From assembly GCA_039181495.1 (NCBI GenBank), contig JBCDCP010000096.1, positions 1 to 11,532 of the forward strand: a stretch of 11,532 bases of DNA, read 5' to 3'. The position numbers and the translations under genes were made by a program. Positions 1-7,616 of the stretch are shown piece by piece (the first letter of the stretch is position 1; every line of letters begins with the position of its first letter). The notes beneath the pieces were generated by a model. The model was not told the DNA's origin. It was given only the letters and a program-made list of their open reading frames with translations, and made no database searches. The stretch is from JBCDCP01 sp039181495 (lineage in GTDB: Bacteria; Pseudomonadota; Alphaproteobacteria; Rhizobiales; Tepidamorphaceae).

Positions 1-1728
1 CCAGCGCTGGCCGGCTGGTTGCTGCCGGATCCAAACGCCCAACGGTCCGGTATTCTGAGCAGCGGGATCAGACTGCCTGCGCTGTCCAATCTGTTCGCGG
101 CCAGCATACGCCTGTCGTTGAACCGGCCCCGGCTCTCCATTCTCTATGCACTGATCCTGCCGCTGATCGGATTTGCCAGCTTCCCAACACTGACGGCCCA
201 GTTCTTCCCCGGGGTTGATCGCGACCAGTTCTACATCGATGTCGAGCTTCCGCCGGGAACCTCGATCGCGGAGACCGAGCGCACCGCTCTGAGCATTGAT
301 CAGCGCCTCAAAGCAGAAGACCGCATCGTCAATGTCTCCTGGGTCATCGGCGAGGCCGCGCCGTCCTTCTATTACAACATGCTGCTCAATAGGGACCGCG
401 CGCCCGACTTCGCACGCGCATTGGTGACCACGCGTTCAGCAGACGCCACCGCTGAACTGGTTTCACCTTTGCAGAGCGACCTCGACACTGCGCTGCCTGC
501 CGCACGCGTGCTGGTTCAGGACCTCGTGCAAGGCCCGCCGGTCAATGCGCCGGTGGAACTGCGCTTTGTCGGCCCTGATCTCGCAGTTCTGCGCGAGATC
601 GGTGACGAAGCAAGGCGCATCATGGCCGGGGTCCCCGACATCACCCACATCCGCACGACGGTCACAGGCGGTGCACCGAAGATCGATTTCGTTCTGGATG
701 AGGATCGGGTGCGGCTCGCCGGACTTGATCTCGTCGGCGTCGCCCGTCAGCTCGAGGCGGCGCTGGAAGGCACTGTTGGCGGATCGTTGTTGGAGGGAAC
801 CGAGGATCTGCCCGTCCGCGTCCGCGTTGATGGCGGTGACCGGTCCGACCCGGGCCTGATCGCTAATTTCAATGTCCTTGCGCCTGGAGCGGAAGGGACA
901 AGCGGTTACCGCGGCGTGCCGCTGTCAACTTTGGGCACCATGCAGCTTGTGCCGGCCGAAAGCGAAATCAACCGCAGAAACGGCGAACGTACGAACACTG
1001 TCCAGGGCTTTGTGCAGTATGGCGTTCTGCCCGAGGAGGCACTCAAGAAGGTTGAAGCCGCGCTGGAGACCGCAGGTTTTGGTGTGCCCGCCGGTTATCG
1101 GCTGGAGGTGGGTGGCGATGCTGATGCCCGTGGTGAGACACTGAACAACCTGCTGTCGTCGGTGGGTTTGATCATCACCCTGACGATCGCCACGATCGTG
1201 CTGACCTTCAACTCATTCCGTCTGGCCTTAGTTGCCGGCGTGGTTTGTCTGTTGTCCGCCGGTCTGTCGATCCTCGCACTGGCGGTGTTCCAGTATCCAT
1301 TCGGCATTCAGGCCGTTATCGGCGTGATCGGATCGATCGGCGTCTCCATAAATGCAGCCATTATCATCATGACAGCGCTACAGGCCGATCCGCGCGCTGC
1401 CGCCGGCGACCGCGGGCGGATGGCTGAAATCGTTGTGGACGCCAGCCGCCACATCGTCTCGACGACCGTGACCACCTTTGGCGGCTTTCTGCCGCTTATC
1501 CTCGAGGGAGGAGGGTTCTGGCCGCCTTTCGCGATGGCGATTGCAGGCGGCGTGCTGCTGTCGACGGTTGTCAGCTTCTACTTCACGCCGCCGATGTTTG
1601 CGCTCGTCTATCCCCGCAAGAGGTCCAGCACCAACTCCATCGTTCAATCCCGGCCGCAGCTCGTCTCGCATGGTGACGCCGAAGAGATGAGCCCCGAAAT
1701 ACCTAAGAGACGGACAGCATCAGCCTAG
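1..1728 (+). CDS. RND-family efflux transporter permease, C-terminal part (5' end outside window)
   Basis: The reading frame is open from base 1, so this is a truncated gene; a TTG at 19 is not a credible start. The visible part matches the second half of an AcrB-like inner-membrane pump. It has a transmembrane helix around 136-190 (ILYALILPLIGFASF), then a long periplasmic porter/docking region to about 1130. A cluster of four to five hydrophobic helices follows (about 1150-1610), ending in the typical FTPPMFALVY. These pumps use the proton gradient to export drugs or other small molecules, normally with a periplasmic adaptor and an outer-membrane channel. Neither partner is visible. The helix-10 motif reads GVSINAAIII, where AcrB has GLSAKNAILI, so the AcrB Lys940 position is Asn (1351-1353). 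The last ~35 residues are a polar tail. The gene converges on the stress-protein gene. Substrate unknown. Confidence 0.9.
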   Translation, partial: PALAGWLLPDPNAQRSGILSSGIRLPALSNLFAASIRLSLNRPRLSILYALILPLIGFASFPTLTAQFFPGVDRDQFYIDVELPPGTSIAETERTALSIDQRLKAEDRIVNVSWVIGEAAPSFYYNMLLNRDRAPDFARALVTTRSADATAELVSPLQSDLDTALPAARVLVQDLVQGPPVNAPVELRFVGPDLAVLREIGDEARRIMAGVPDITHIRTTVTGGAPKIDFVLDEDRVRLAGLDLVGVARQLEAALEGTVGGSLLEGTEDLPVRVRVDGGDRSDPGLIANFNVLAPGAEGTSGYRGVPLSTLGTMQLVPAESEINRRNGERTNTVQGFVQYGVLPEEALKKVEAALETAGFGVPAGYRLEVGGDADARGETLNNLLSSVGLIITLTIATIVLTFNSFRLALVAGVVCLLSAGLSILALAVFQYPFGIQAVIGVIGSIGVSINAAIIIMTALQADPRAAAGDRGRMAEIVVDASRHIVSTTVTTFGGFLPLILEGGGFWPPFAMAIAGGVLLSTVVSFYFTPPMFALVYPRKRSSTNSIVQSRPQLVSHGDAEEMSPEIPKRRTASA

Positions 1729-1800
1729 CTGACCGGTCGACTACGAGAGACCCGCAAGACATTCGGAATGCCAGGCTGGTCTGTTCGATGGCCGCTCTGA
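1729..1800. other. Convergent intergenic gap, nothing recognised
   Basis: These 72 bases separate the stop codons of the RND permease and the stress-protein gene. I see no convincing hairpin followed by a T tract on either strand, so no terminator is called. Confidence 0.5.
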
Positions 1801-2214
1801 TCAGCGTGTGACCAGCACCGCGCATTTCGCATGGCGAACGACGCGCCCGGCTGTCGATCCGATCAGATAGTCCTGCAGAGCTGGCTTGTGCGACCCGACA
1901 ATGATCAGATCAGCGCCAATGTTCTCTGCAGTTTCCAGAATGCCGCTCGCCGCGGAGCCTGTATGGACCTCAGCATCACCAGCTTTGAGCCCGGCCGCGG
2001 TTGCAATCGCCTTCAGATCAGCTTCAGCCGTTTCGCGAATGGTCTGCGAAACACCCTTCGGAATCTCGGCAGCGACGAAAGACGGCACATCCTCCAGTAT
2101 GCTGACAAGCCGGATCTTGGCGTCAGACCCGGCAACGCTTCGGGCAACGGCAATCGAAGCCTTGCCCCGCTCCGGATCAGCCAGGTCGATCGGCACGAGG
2201 ATTGATTTGAACAT
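1801..2214 (-). CDS. Universal stress protein, UspF/UspG-like
   Basis: A 137-residue cytoplasmic protein of usual single-domain Usp length. It starts MFKSILVPIDLAD; Asp10 is the conserved acidic residue at the nucleotide pocket. The end carries the ATP-binding segment GSHKPALQDYLIGS (about residues 107-120) followed by VVRHAKCAVLV. That pattern (SHxP...YLxGSxAxxVVRHA) resembles E. coli UspF/UspG rather than UspA; the second Gly of the classical G-x2-G-x9-G(S/T) motif is Lys. Members bind ATP and support survival under stress. The gene lies 192 bases downstream of the exported-protein gene on the same strand and faces the efflux gene. The start is fixed by the conserved N-terminus; the ribosome-binding site upstream is weak. 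The family assignment is firm, the cellular role is not. Confidence 0.92.
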   Translation of the reverse strand: MFKSILVPIDLADPERGKASIAVARSVAGSDAKIRLVSILEDVPSFVAAEIPKGVSQTIRETAEADLKAIATAAGLKAGDAEVHTGSAASGILETAENIGADLIIVGSHKPALQDYLIGSTAGRVVRHAKCAVLVTR

Positions 2215-2406
2215 CTTTGCAGGTTCCGTCTTCTGAGGGCCAAGCCCGGTGAGCCGCTGAGGCTCGACAAGATCTTGGTCAGCTATTGCGCTCGTGATGA
2301 GCGCGTTTCCTCGTCAGACTAGCGGTAGTCAGTCCGGCCGCATTGAGGGTCGTCAATTTGACGATTACCCGCCCCGTTTCAGCCACAGCCAGGCGGCTAA
2401 ATGTCT
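2215..2406. other. Intergenic region with two small inverted repeats
   Basis: This gap lies between two minus-strand genes. It holds GAGCC-gctga-GGCTC (2251-2265) and GCGCTC-gtgat-GAGCGC (2288-2304). Neither is followed by a T tract on the minus strand, so they are only weak candidates for a terminator of the upstream gene or a leader structure of the stress-protein gene. A shorter GACTA-gcgg-TAGTC repeat sits at 2317-2330. No promoter is clear enough to call. Confidence 0.35.
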
Positions 2407-3717
2407 TCAGTCCCGGCGAATACGATCGCCGCTTATCAAATCGTCAAACAAGCTGCCATTGCCAGGCCGACGCGTGGCCGGGATGGTGTGTGGTTCTCTT
2501 TCGCCATCTCCGATCTCCTGCTCGGCCAAGCCCTGATCTATCTCAGGTCCGAGCAAAGACATCGGGTCATCAATACTGGGCAGCGTGTCGTTCCAGGGAC
2601 GCCAAGAACCATCTTCAATGGCCAGCCTGCTGGTTACTGCACCTGACTGCAAACGTGCGAACATGTCGGGTCCGGAAACGTCCAACCAGTCTTCGGAGAC
2701 AATGGCGGGAACCTGAACGATTGATTGGCCGAACAGCAGGCTCGGAAGCCCTCGATCTTTTCGGCGCTCAGGTCGCCAGTCTCTCCAATTGGCCTCGGAT
2801 CGGCTCTCCAGGGCAGCCGCTGAGTTGAATGTCGACTTCGGATCGATCACCGAAGGGCTTGATTTGAGCATGTCGCCCAATGTCATCGTACGCGACAGAC
2901 GATCCGGCGAGGTTACGAAGTCAACATCATCACCTTCCTCGCTGGGCGTTTCGGTCTCCGGCCCTTCAGATTGAATGCTGGCAACGGTTCGCGGCTTCAA
3001 CTGTTCGATGTCGATCAGGAAGTCCGGCCAATACGTGTTCCCATCGCTCGAGGATCTGCCGTCCGCGATGTCATCGCCATCGCGCGAAGACGGAGCGTCT
3101 GTGTCGGAAAGACTGTCAAACTCTTCGCTCGTCTCAGCTACCTCTTCGGGCAAAGCATCTGTTCGGAGAGCGAGGTCAGACAGCTCCAGCGCTCCAAATG
3201 GGCCATCGGCCACAGCGATGCGGGTATAACGCGCTTCGCCGGCACCTCGTGCCCGTCTGAGTCCGAGGATGTGGAGCATGAAACGGCGGTCACCCGCTGC
3301 GACCTCGATTGCGATCGAAGAGCCATTTTCCTGTTCCGTGTTCGTCGACGGCAATTGATCGGCCAGGGCAACATAGAAGGTGTCGACATCGACCCCGCCG
3401 CCATAATTGGAGACCTCGTGGCTCAGGATGAATGGATCGACGAAAACACCTTTGACCCGGCTTTCCATGAGAATGACCGCCAGGCGCTCAGTGCCGACGA
3501 TCAGACTGACGGTCAAAAAACTATCAGCCTCAGATATCCCGGTGTTGGCGTCAGACAGCGAGCTGGCGAGGACACATGTCTTGTCGGTGATATCAATTGA
3601 GATCGTTACAGTCTCATTGATCAATTCACCGTCGGTCGCACATTCTACATCGGCCCGGACAACATCGTGCCAGCCGAACCAGATTAGAACAGCGAAGATA
3701 CACCCGAGGACTCTCAT
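2407..3717 (-). CDS. Hypothetical exported acidic protein
   Basis: Not recognised. The open frame extends to a GTG at 3741, but I chose the ATG at 3717. From there residues 1-22 form a classical signal peptide: Met-Arg, then a hydrophobic core GCIFAVLIWFGW, with likely cleavage after VVRA. The mature protein would be about 414 residues. Residues ~23-180 look beta-rich, with a Cys pair (C26, C48) that could form a disulfide. The middle is low-complexity and strongly acidic (for example EEFDSLSDTD, DGDDIADG), as is typical of a disordered linker. The C-terminal third is polar with several Trp and Pro. No transmembrane segment follows the signal, so a periplasmic or secreted location is inferred. 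Long plus-strand open frames overlap it but have no signal or domain of their own. The gene call is probable rather than certain. Confidence 0.62.
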   Translation of the reverse strand: MRVLGCIFAVLIWFGWHDVVRADVECATDGELINETVTISIDITDKTCVLASSLSDANTGISEADSFLTVSLIVGTERLAVILMESRVKGVFVDPFILSHEVSNYGGGVDVDTFYVALADQLPSTNTEQENGSSIAIEVAAGDRRFMLHILGLRRARGAGEARYTRIAVADGPFGALELSDLALRTDALPEEVAETSEEFDSLSDTDAPSSRDGDDIADGRSSSDGNTYWPDFLIDIEQLKPRTVASIQSEGPETETPSEEGDDVDFVTSPDRLSRTMTLGDMLKSSPSVIDPKSTFNSAAALESRSEANWRDWRPERRKDRGLPSLLFGQSIVQVPAIVSEDWLDVSGPDMFARLQSGAVTSRLAIEDGSWRPWNDTLPSIDDPMSLLGPEIDQGLAEQEIGDGEREPHTIPATRRPGNGSLFDDLISGDRIRRD

Positions 3718-3991
3718 GTTGCGATAAGGGTGCCCTGCCACGGTGCCAGAGTGGGCATTCGTTGCCGCGAAGACCGCCTATACACCCTCTCCACCCAGTT
3801 CACTACCGTGATCTAAGGCGATCTTGACTCGAACCTCCTCATGCCAAGGGCAACAGAACTGGGTTGCGCCGATCACTTGTGCCACAATGGCGGACATGAC
3901 GACGCGCCACCTCAAGCCAATGCACTATCAACCGCCGCCGGACGGCCCTTTGAACGCGTAGCCACTCATCTCGTGTTTCAAGGAAAGTCCA
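3718..3991. other. Divergent intergenic region between exported-protein gene and betC
   Basis: About 270 bases between divergent starts, so promoters for both genes are expected here. I could not pick convincing -35/-10 pairs by eye. The only clear element is a good ribosome-binding site, AAGGAAAG at 3980-3987, a few bases before the betC ATG. No small protein is supported. Confidence 0.5.
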
Positions 3992-5536
3992 ATGCAAAAG
4001 CCAAACATCGTCGTCATCATGGCCGACCAGCTCGCGCCACACTTCACTGGAGCCTACGGCCACAAGGTCGCCAAGACACCGCATATCGATGCACTTGCGG
4101 CCCGCGGCATGCGGTTCGATGCCGCCTACTGCAATTCACCGCTTTGCGCACCGTCACGCTTCTCATTCATGTCGGGGCAGTTGATCAGCCGGATTGCCGC
4201 CTATGACAACGCCAGTGAGTTCCGAGCTTCGGTACCCACTTTCGCGCACTATCTGAAGTCGCTCGGCTATCGGACCTGCCTGTCCGGCAAGATGCACTTT
4301 GTCGGCCCCGATCAGAAGCATGGCTTCGAAGACCGGATCACCACCGACATCTACCCATCAGACTTCGCCTGGACGCCGGACTGGGAAGCTGCCGACGAGC
4401 GCATCGACAAGTGGTACCACAACATGCAGACGGTCAAGGAAAGCGGCGAGGCGATCGCGACATTCCAGACCGACTACGATGATGAGGTCGAGTTCGCAGC
4501 GCGACGCTGGCTGATTGATCGTGGGCGTGACCGCGCCGCTGGCAATGACGCGCCGTTTCTCATGGTGGCGAGCTTTATTCATCCGCATGACCCTTACGTC
4601 GCCAAGCCTGAGTGGTGGAACCTCTATTCGGACGACGAGGTCGACATGCCGGCCTATGTCCTGGCGCCCGATGAACAGGATCCATTTTCGCGCCGGGTGA
4701 TGGATGGGATTGAGGCAAGCTACGTGCCGCTGACTGATGCGGAAGTGCGCCGGGCCCGGCGCGCCTATCTGGCCAATGTCAGTTACTTCGACAGTAAGGT
4801 CGGCGCGCTCTGCAAGGCCCTTGAAGATATCGGTGAGCGCGACAACACCATCGTGATCGTGACGGCTGATCACGGCGACATGCTGGGCGAGCGCGGTCTT
4901 TGGTACAAGATGAACTTCTTCGAGCATTCGGCCCGTGTACCGTTGATCATGGCCGGACCCGGCGTGGCGCAGGGCGCAGCGGGCAATGCCTGTTCGCTGG
5001 TCGACCTGCTGCCAACGTTCCTCGAGATTGCCGGCGTCGATGAAACCGTTGTCGGCGAGCCGATTGATGGCCGCTCGCTGATGCCCTTGGCGCGGGGTGG
5101 GGATGATCCAATCGATGAGGCGATCGGCGAATACTGCGCCGAGATGACGCCGTGGCCCGTCTTCATGATCCGTCGCGGCCCATACAAATACATCCACTGC
5201 GACATGGATCCGCCGCAACTGTACGACCTGGCCGTCGATCCCGAAGAGAGGAAAAATGTCGTAGAAAATCCAGAATATTCTGATATCTATCGAAATTTAT
5301 CCCAGGAAATATCCAAACGATGGGACAGTGAGAAATTGCGTGCTGACGTGATCGCGACACAAAAATCAAGGCGCGCCTTGCATGCCGCTATGGAAGCCGG
5401 GGCCGGTGAACATTGGGACTACAATCCGCCGCGCGATGCCACCCAGGAATATGTGCGCAATCACATGGACTGGACCGTGGCGGCCGATCGCTATCGTTAT
5501 CCGCCCCTGAAGCGTCGACCGAGCAACCAAGTATGA
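3992..5536 (+). CDS. betC: Choline-sulfatase (BetC-type sulfatase)
   Basis: Hydrolyses choline-O-sulfate to choline and sulfate, feeding choline to glycine betaine synthesis and releasing sulfate. It is 514 residues, about the length of Sinorhizobium BetC. The N-terminus has the metal ligand Asp12-Gln13 (IMADQL). The sulfatase signature C52-A-P-S-R56 carries the cysteine converted to formylglycine. Further active-site residues are K100/H102 (SGKMHF), H199 in IHPHDPY, and D293-H294 (ADHGDMLGERG). Stretches such as GPDQKHGFEDR and TTDIYPSDF, plus a C-terminal tail ending near YVRNHMDWT, are specific to choline-sulfatases rather than arylsulfatases. No export signal, so it is cytoplasmic. A strong ribosome-binding site precedes the ATG. 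No betIAB genes adjoin it in the window, and it converges on the LysR gene. Codons 418-455 or so are unusually AT-rich. Confidence 0.93.
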   Translation: MQKPNIVVIMADQLAPHFTGAYGHKVAKTPHIDALAARGMRFDAAYCNSPLCAPSRFSFMSGQLISRIAAYDNASEFRASVPTFAHYLKSLGYRTCLSGKMHFVGPDQKHGFEDRITTDIYPSDFAWTPDWEAADERIDKWYHNMQTVKESGEAIATFQTDYDDEVEFAARRWLIDRGRDRAAGNDAPFLMVASFIHPHDPYVAKPEWWNLYSDDEVDMPAYVLAPDEQDPFSRRVMDGIEASYVPLTDAEVRRARRAYLANVSYFDSKVGALCKALEDIGERDNTIVIVTADHGDMLGERGLWYKMNFFEHSARVPLIMAGPGVAQGAAGNACSLVDLLPTFLEIAGVDETVVGEPIDGRSLMPLARGGDDPIDEAIGEYCAEMTPWPVFMIRRGPYKYIHCDMDPPQLYDLAVDPEERKNVVENPEYSDIYRNLSQEISKRWDSEKLRADVIATQKSRRALHAAMEAGAGEHWDYNPPRDATQEYVRNHMDWTVAADRYRYPPLKRRPSNQV

Positions 5537-5579
5537 AGGTCGCAAGACACCCTATGATTTGGGCGGAGCATGTATGAAA

Positions 5580-5600
5580 GCCTGGGTCAGAACGCCAGGC
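5580..5600. terminator. Possible hairpin terminator between betC and the LysR gene
   Basis: GCCTGG (5580-5585) pairs with CCAGGC (5595-5600) around a 9-nt loop in the convergent gap, overlapping the last codons of the LysR gene. Read on the minus strand it is followed by TTTCAT, a very short T run. It may serve transcripts from either side, but the stem is short and the T tract poor. Confidence 0.3.
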
Positions 5601-6483
5601 TCTGCAGGTTTGCCCAAATGTTCTCATCAAGCCGATTGGCAGTATCCCGACGGCGACTTGCGATGAGCTGCATGTCCAGTGAGCCGAGCGAATGGCTCAG
5701 ATCGACCAGATCACCGCTCGCCAGATCCGCCCGTCCCAGCGCCGATGGAATCCAGGCCACGCCCACACCGGCGCGGCTGAGTTGCAGTGCTGCCGGTGAC
5801 AGTGCCGTTTCGGCAACTTCGTTGAGCGAACACAGGCGTTCGAGATTGGGCAGTATGTGCTGCCCGACCGCGAGGCCGAGAAAGGCGTCTGCCGGATAAG
5901 CGACGATGTTGAGCTCTCCACCATCCACGCCCTCAAGAAGACTGTCAGCATCCGTGCCCCGAAACACCGGGATCAGTTTCTCGGTGGTGACAACCAATTC
6001 TTCGGTCAGCGATCCCGGTGCCAAAGGCGGTTCGCCCAACAGTCGGTAGGTGAGGGAGAAGTCAGCTTGTCCCGTCAGCAGCAGGCCCTGGCACTCGTCC
6101 AAATTTGCCGACCGTAACCGGATGTGGGTCTTGCCTAGGCCCGAAAGTGCATTGATGATCTCAGGTCCCAGCGACGTCGTGATCGCGTGCTGGCTTGCGA
6201 TGATGACAAGTTTGCTGCCCGTACGACTTTCATGGTGCATCTCTTTGAGCAGCTGCCGCAGCTCAAGCGCCAGCCGGCGTAGCTGATCTTCATGCGCCCG
6301 CAGCGTCGCCGATGGCCGGCTCGGTTTCGTCCGCCGTTCGACCAGCGTCATGCCCAGCACATCTTCGAGCCCCTGGACCCGCCTTGAAAAGGCGGACTGG
6401 GAGATATTGCGCATACGCGCGGCCTCCAGCACCGAGCCGGTGTCCAGCAGGGCGACGATATCGTCCAGCCAATCGATACGCAT
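5587..6483 (-). CDS. LysR-family transcriptional regulator
   Basis: A 298-residue protein of standard LysR length. Residues ~4-62 are the winged helix-turn-helix (SVLEAARMRNISQSAFSRRV, then GLEDVLGMTLVER). After a linker helix, residues ~90-295 form the periplasmic-binding-protein-like effector domain (KLVIIASQHA at its start). The ATG at 6483 has a strong AGGAGA ribosome-binding site a few bases upstream. It is divergent from the CuyA-like gene at 6591, the usual layout for a LysR regulator that controls its neighbour and itself. The shared spacer holds a likely operator array. I infer that it senses the operon substrate or an intermediate. The effector cannot be read from the sequence. Control of betC, which converges on it, is not implied by the layout. 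Confidence 0.93.
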   Translation of the reverse strand: MRIDWLDDIVALLDTGSVLEAARMRNISQSAFSRRVQGLEDVLGMTLVERRTKPSRPSATLRAHEDQLRRLALELRQLLKEMHHESRTGSKLVIIASQHAITTSLGPEIINALSGLGKTHIRLRSANLDECQGLLLTGQADFSLTYRLLGEPPLAPGSLTEELVVTTEKLIPVFRGTDADSLLEGVDGGELNIVAYPADAFLGLAVGQHILPNLERLCSLNEVAETALSPAALQLSRAGVGVAWIPSALGRADLASGDLVDLSHSLGSLDMQLIASRRRDTANRLDENIWANLQSLAF

Positions 6484-6590
6484 GTCGTCTCCTAAAATGC
6501 AGCTTTTGCATATTAATCGGACAAAAATGCATTTGAAACATCGAAAAGTCCGTGCAAGCCTTAGGTAGTGATGCTTACAGAGGTTAGACG
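6484..6590. promoter_or_regulatory. Divergent promoter/operator region between LysR gene and catabolic operon
   Basis: AT-rich 107-base spacer compared with its GC-rich surroundings. It contains ATGCA-gcttt-TGCAT (6497-6511), the dyad size of a LysR box (T-N11-A), and a perfect palindrome AAATGCATTT (6525-6534). The words AAAATGCA at 6494 and 6524 are direct repeats exactly 30 bases apart. For the LysR gene, a minus-strand promoter TTTCAA (6538-6533), 17-base spacer, TAATAT (6515-6510) fits. The first dyad would overlap its -10 and start site, and the palindrome would lie in the spacer, suggesting autorepression. The plus-strand promoter is not clear. The CuyA-like gene has AGAGG (6579-6583) as ribosome-binding site. 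Confidence 0.6.
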
Positions 6591-7616
6591 ATGCATTTTT
6601 CGCGATTTCCTCGTTTGCAGCTCGCGCATCTGCCCACCGCGCTCGAGCCGATGGACCGACTCTCGGCTGAACTGGGTGGTCCGCGGTTCTGGATCAAACG
6701 CGACGATTGCACCGGCTTGTCGACCGGCGGCAACAAGACGCGGAAGCTGGAGTTCCTCATAGCCGAAGCCCAGGCCCAGGGCGCAGATCTGGTGGTGACC
6801 CAGGGCGCCACGCAGTCCAATCATGCCCGCCAGACAGCAGCCTTCGCCGCACGGACCGGCATGGATTGTCACATCCTGCTTGAAGACCGTACCGGATCCA
6901 AAGACCCCAACTACAATCTCAACGGCAACGTGTTCCTCGACTATCTCCATGGGGCCACGGTGGAGAAGCGCCCGGGTGGCGTTGACATGAATGCCGAATT
7001 GGACGCGGTCGCTGAACGGTTTCGGGCGCAGGGACGCAAGGTCTACGTGATCCCCGGTGGTGGCTCGAACCCAACCGGCGCGCTGGGATATGCCAACGCG
7101 GCCATGGAGCTGGTCACCCAGGCGAATGCATCGGGCCTGAAGATCGACCGGATCGTGCATGCCACCGGCAGCGCCGGCACCCAAGCCGGGTTGATCGTTG
7201 GACTGAAGGCAATCAGCGCAGACATTCCGCTTCTGGGCATCGGCGTCCGTGCGCCCAAGCCGAAGCAGGAAGAGAATGTCTACAACCTCGCGGTGGCAAC
7301 AGCGGAGAAACTCGGTTGCCCCGGCATCGTGCAGCGTGAAGATGTGGTCGCAAACACGGATTACGTTGGTGAGGGCTACGGCATACCCACGCCGGGCTGC
7401 ATTGCCGCCATTGAATTGTTCGCGCGTCTGGAGGGTATTCTTCTCGACCCCGTCTACTCAGGAAAAGGAGCGGACGGCCTCATCGATCTGACACGGAAGG
7501 GTGCCTTTGCCGGCGACGAGAACATCGTCTTCCTGCACACCGGAGGCGCGGTCGCCCTGTTCGGTTACACCAACGCGTTCAGCTATGATCAGCCACTGAT
7601 GCATGCAGCAGAGTGA
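6591..7616 (+). CDS. cuyA: PLP-dependent lyase, probable L-cysteate sulfo-lyase (D-cysteine desulfhydrase/ACC deaminase family)
   Basis: A 341-residue enzyme of the tryptophan-synthase-beta (fold type II) PLP class. K49 in GGNKTRKLEFL is the expected Schiff-base lysine. QGATQSNHARQTAA (about 71-84, with S76-N77) is the active-site strand that also carries the phosphate- and carboxylate-contacting residues. ATGSAGTQAG forms the PLP phosphate cup, and VYSGKG and FLHTGG near the end complete the family pattern. Segments such as LLEDRTG, NGNVFLD and EKRPGGVDMNAE look more like CuyA than like ACC deaminase or E. coli DcyD. CuyA cleaves L-cysteate to pyruvate, sulfite and ammonium. D-cysteine desulfhydration or another beta-elimination remains possible. 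It is first in the operon, directly across from the LysR gene, and overlaps the next gene by 14 bases. Family firm, cysteate specificity inferred from recalled similarity. Confidence 0.82.
   Translation: MHFSRFPRLQLAHLPTALEPMDRLSAELGGPRFWIKRDDCTGLSTGGNKTRKLEFLIAEAQAQGADLVVTQGATQSNHARQTAAFAARTGMDCHILLEDRTGSKDPNYNLNGNVFLDYLHGATVEKRPGGVDMNAELDAVAERFRAQGRKVYVIPGGGSNPTGALGYANAAMELVTQANASGLKIDRIVHATGSAGTQAGLIVGLKAISADIPLLGIGVRAPKPKQEENVYNLAVATAEKLGCPGIVQREDVVANTDYVGEGYGIPTPGCIAAIELFARLEGILLDPVYSGKGADGLIDLTRKGAFAGDENIVFLHTGGAVALFGYTNAFSYDQPLMHAAE

Noticed and set aside
2343..3600. Long plus-strand open frames at 2343-2828 and 2971-3600
   Set aside because: They lie antisense to the exported-protein gene, have no signal peptide, domain or plausible ribosome-binding site, and their composition (Arg/Ser/Cys-rich) is typical of shadow frames.
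3718..3741. GTG start at 3741 for the exported protein
   Set aside because: It would add eight polar residues before the Met-Arg-hydrophobic signal peptide that begins at the ATG at 3717.
4358..5218. 286-residue minus-strand open frame inside betC
   Set aside because: Fully antisense to a gene with all sulfatase active-site motifs; its His/Arg-rich translation resembles no family.
6561..7184. 207-residue minus-strand open frame over the CuyA-like gene
   Set aside because: Shadow of a strongly conserved enzyme gene. It would also run antisense through the lyase start and its end reaches into the operator spacer.
6591..7616. Reading the lyase as ACC deaminase
   Set aside because: It has QGATQSNHARQ and ATGSAGTQAG, as in the cysteate lyase/D-cysteine desulfhydrase branch, rather than the GGIQSNQTRQ and SVTGSTQAG patterns of ACC deaminase.
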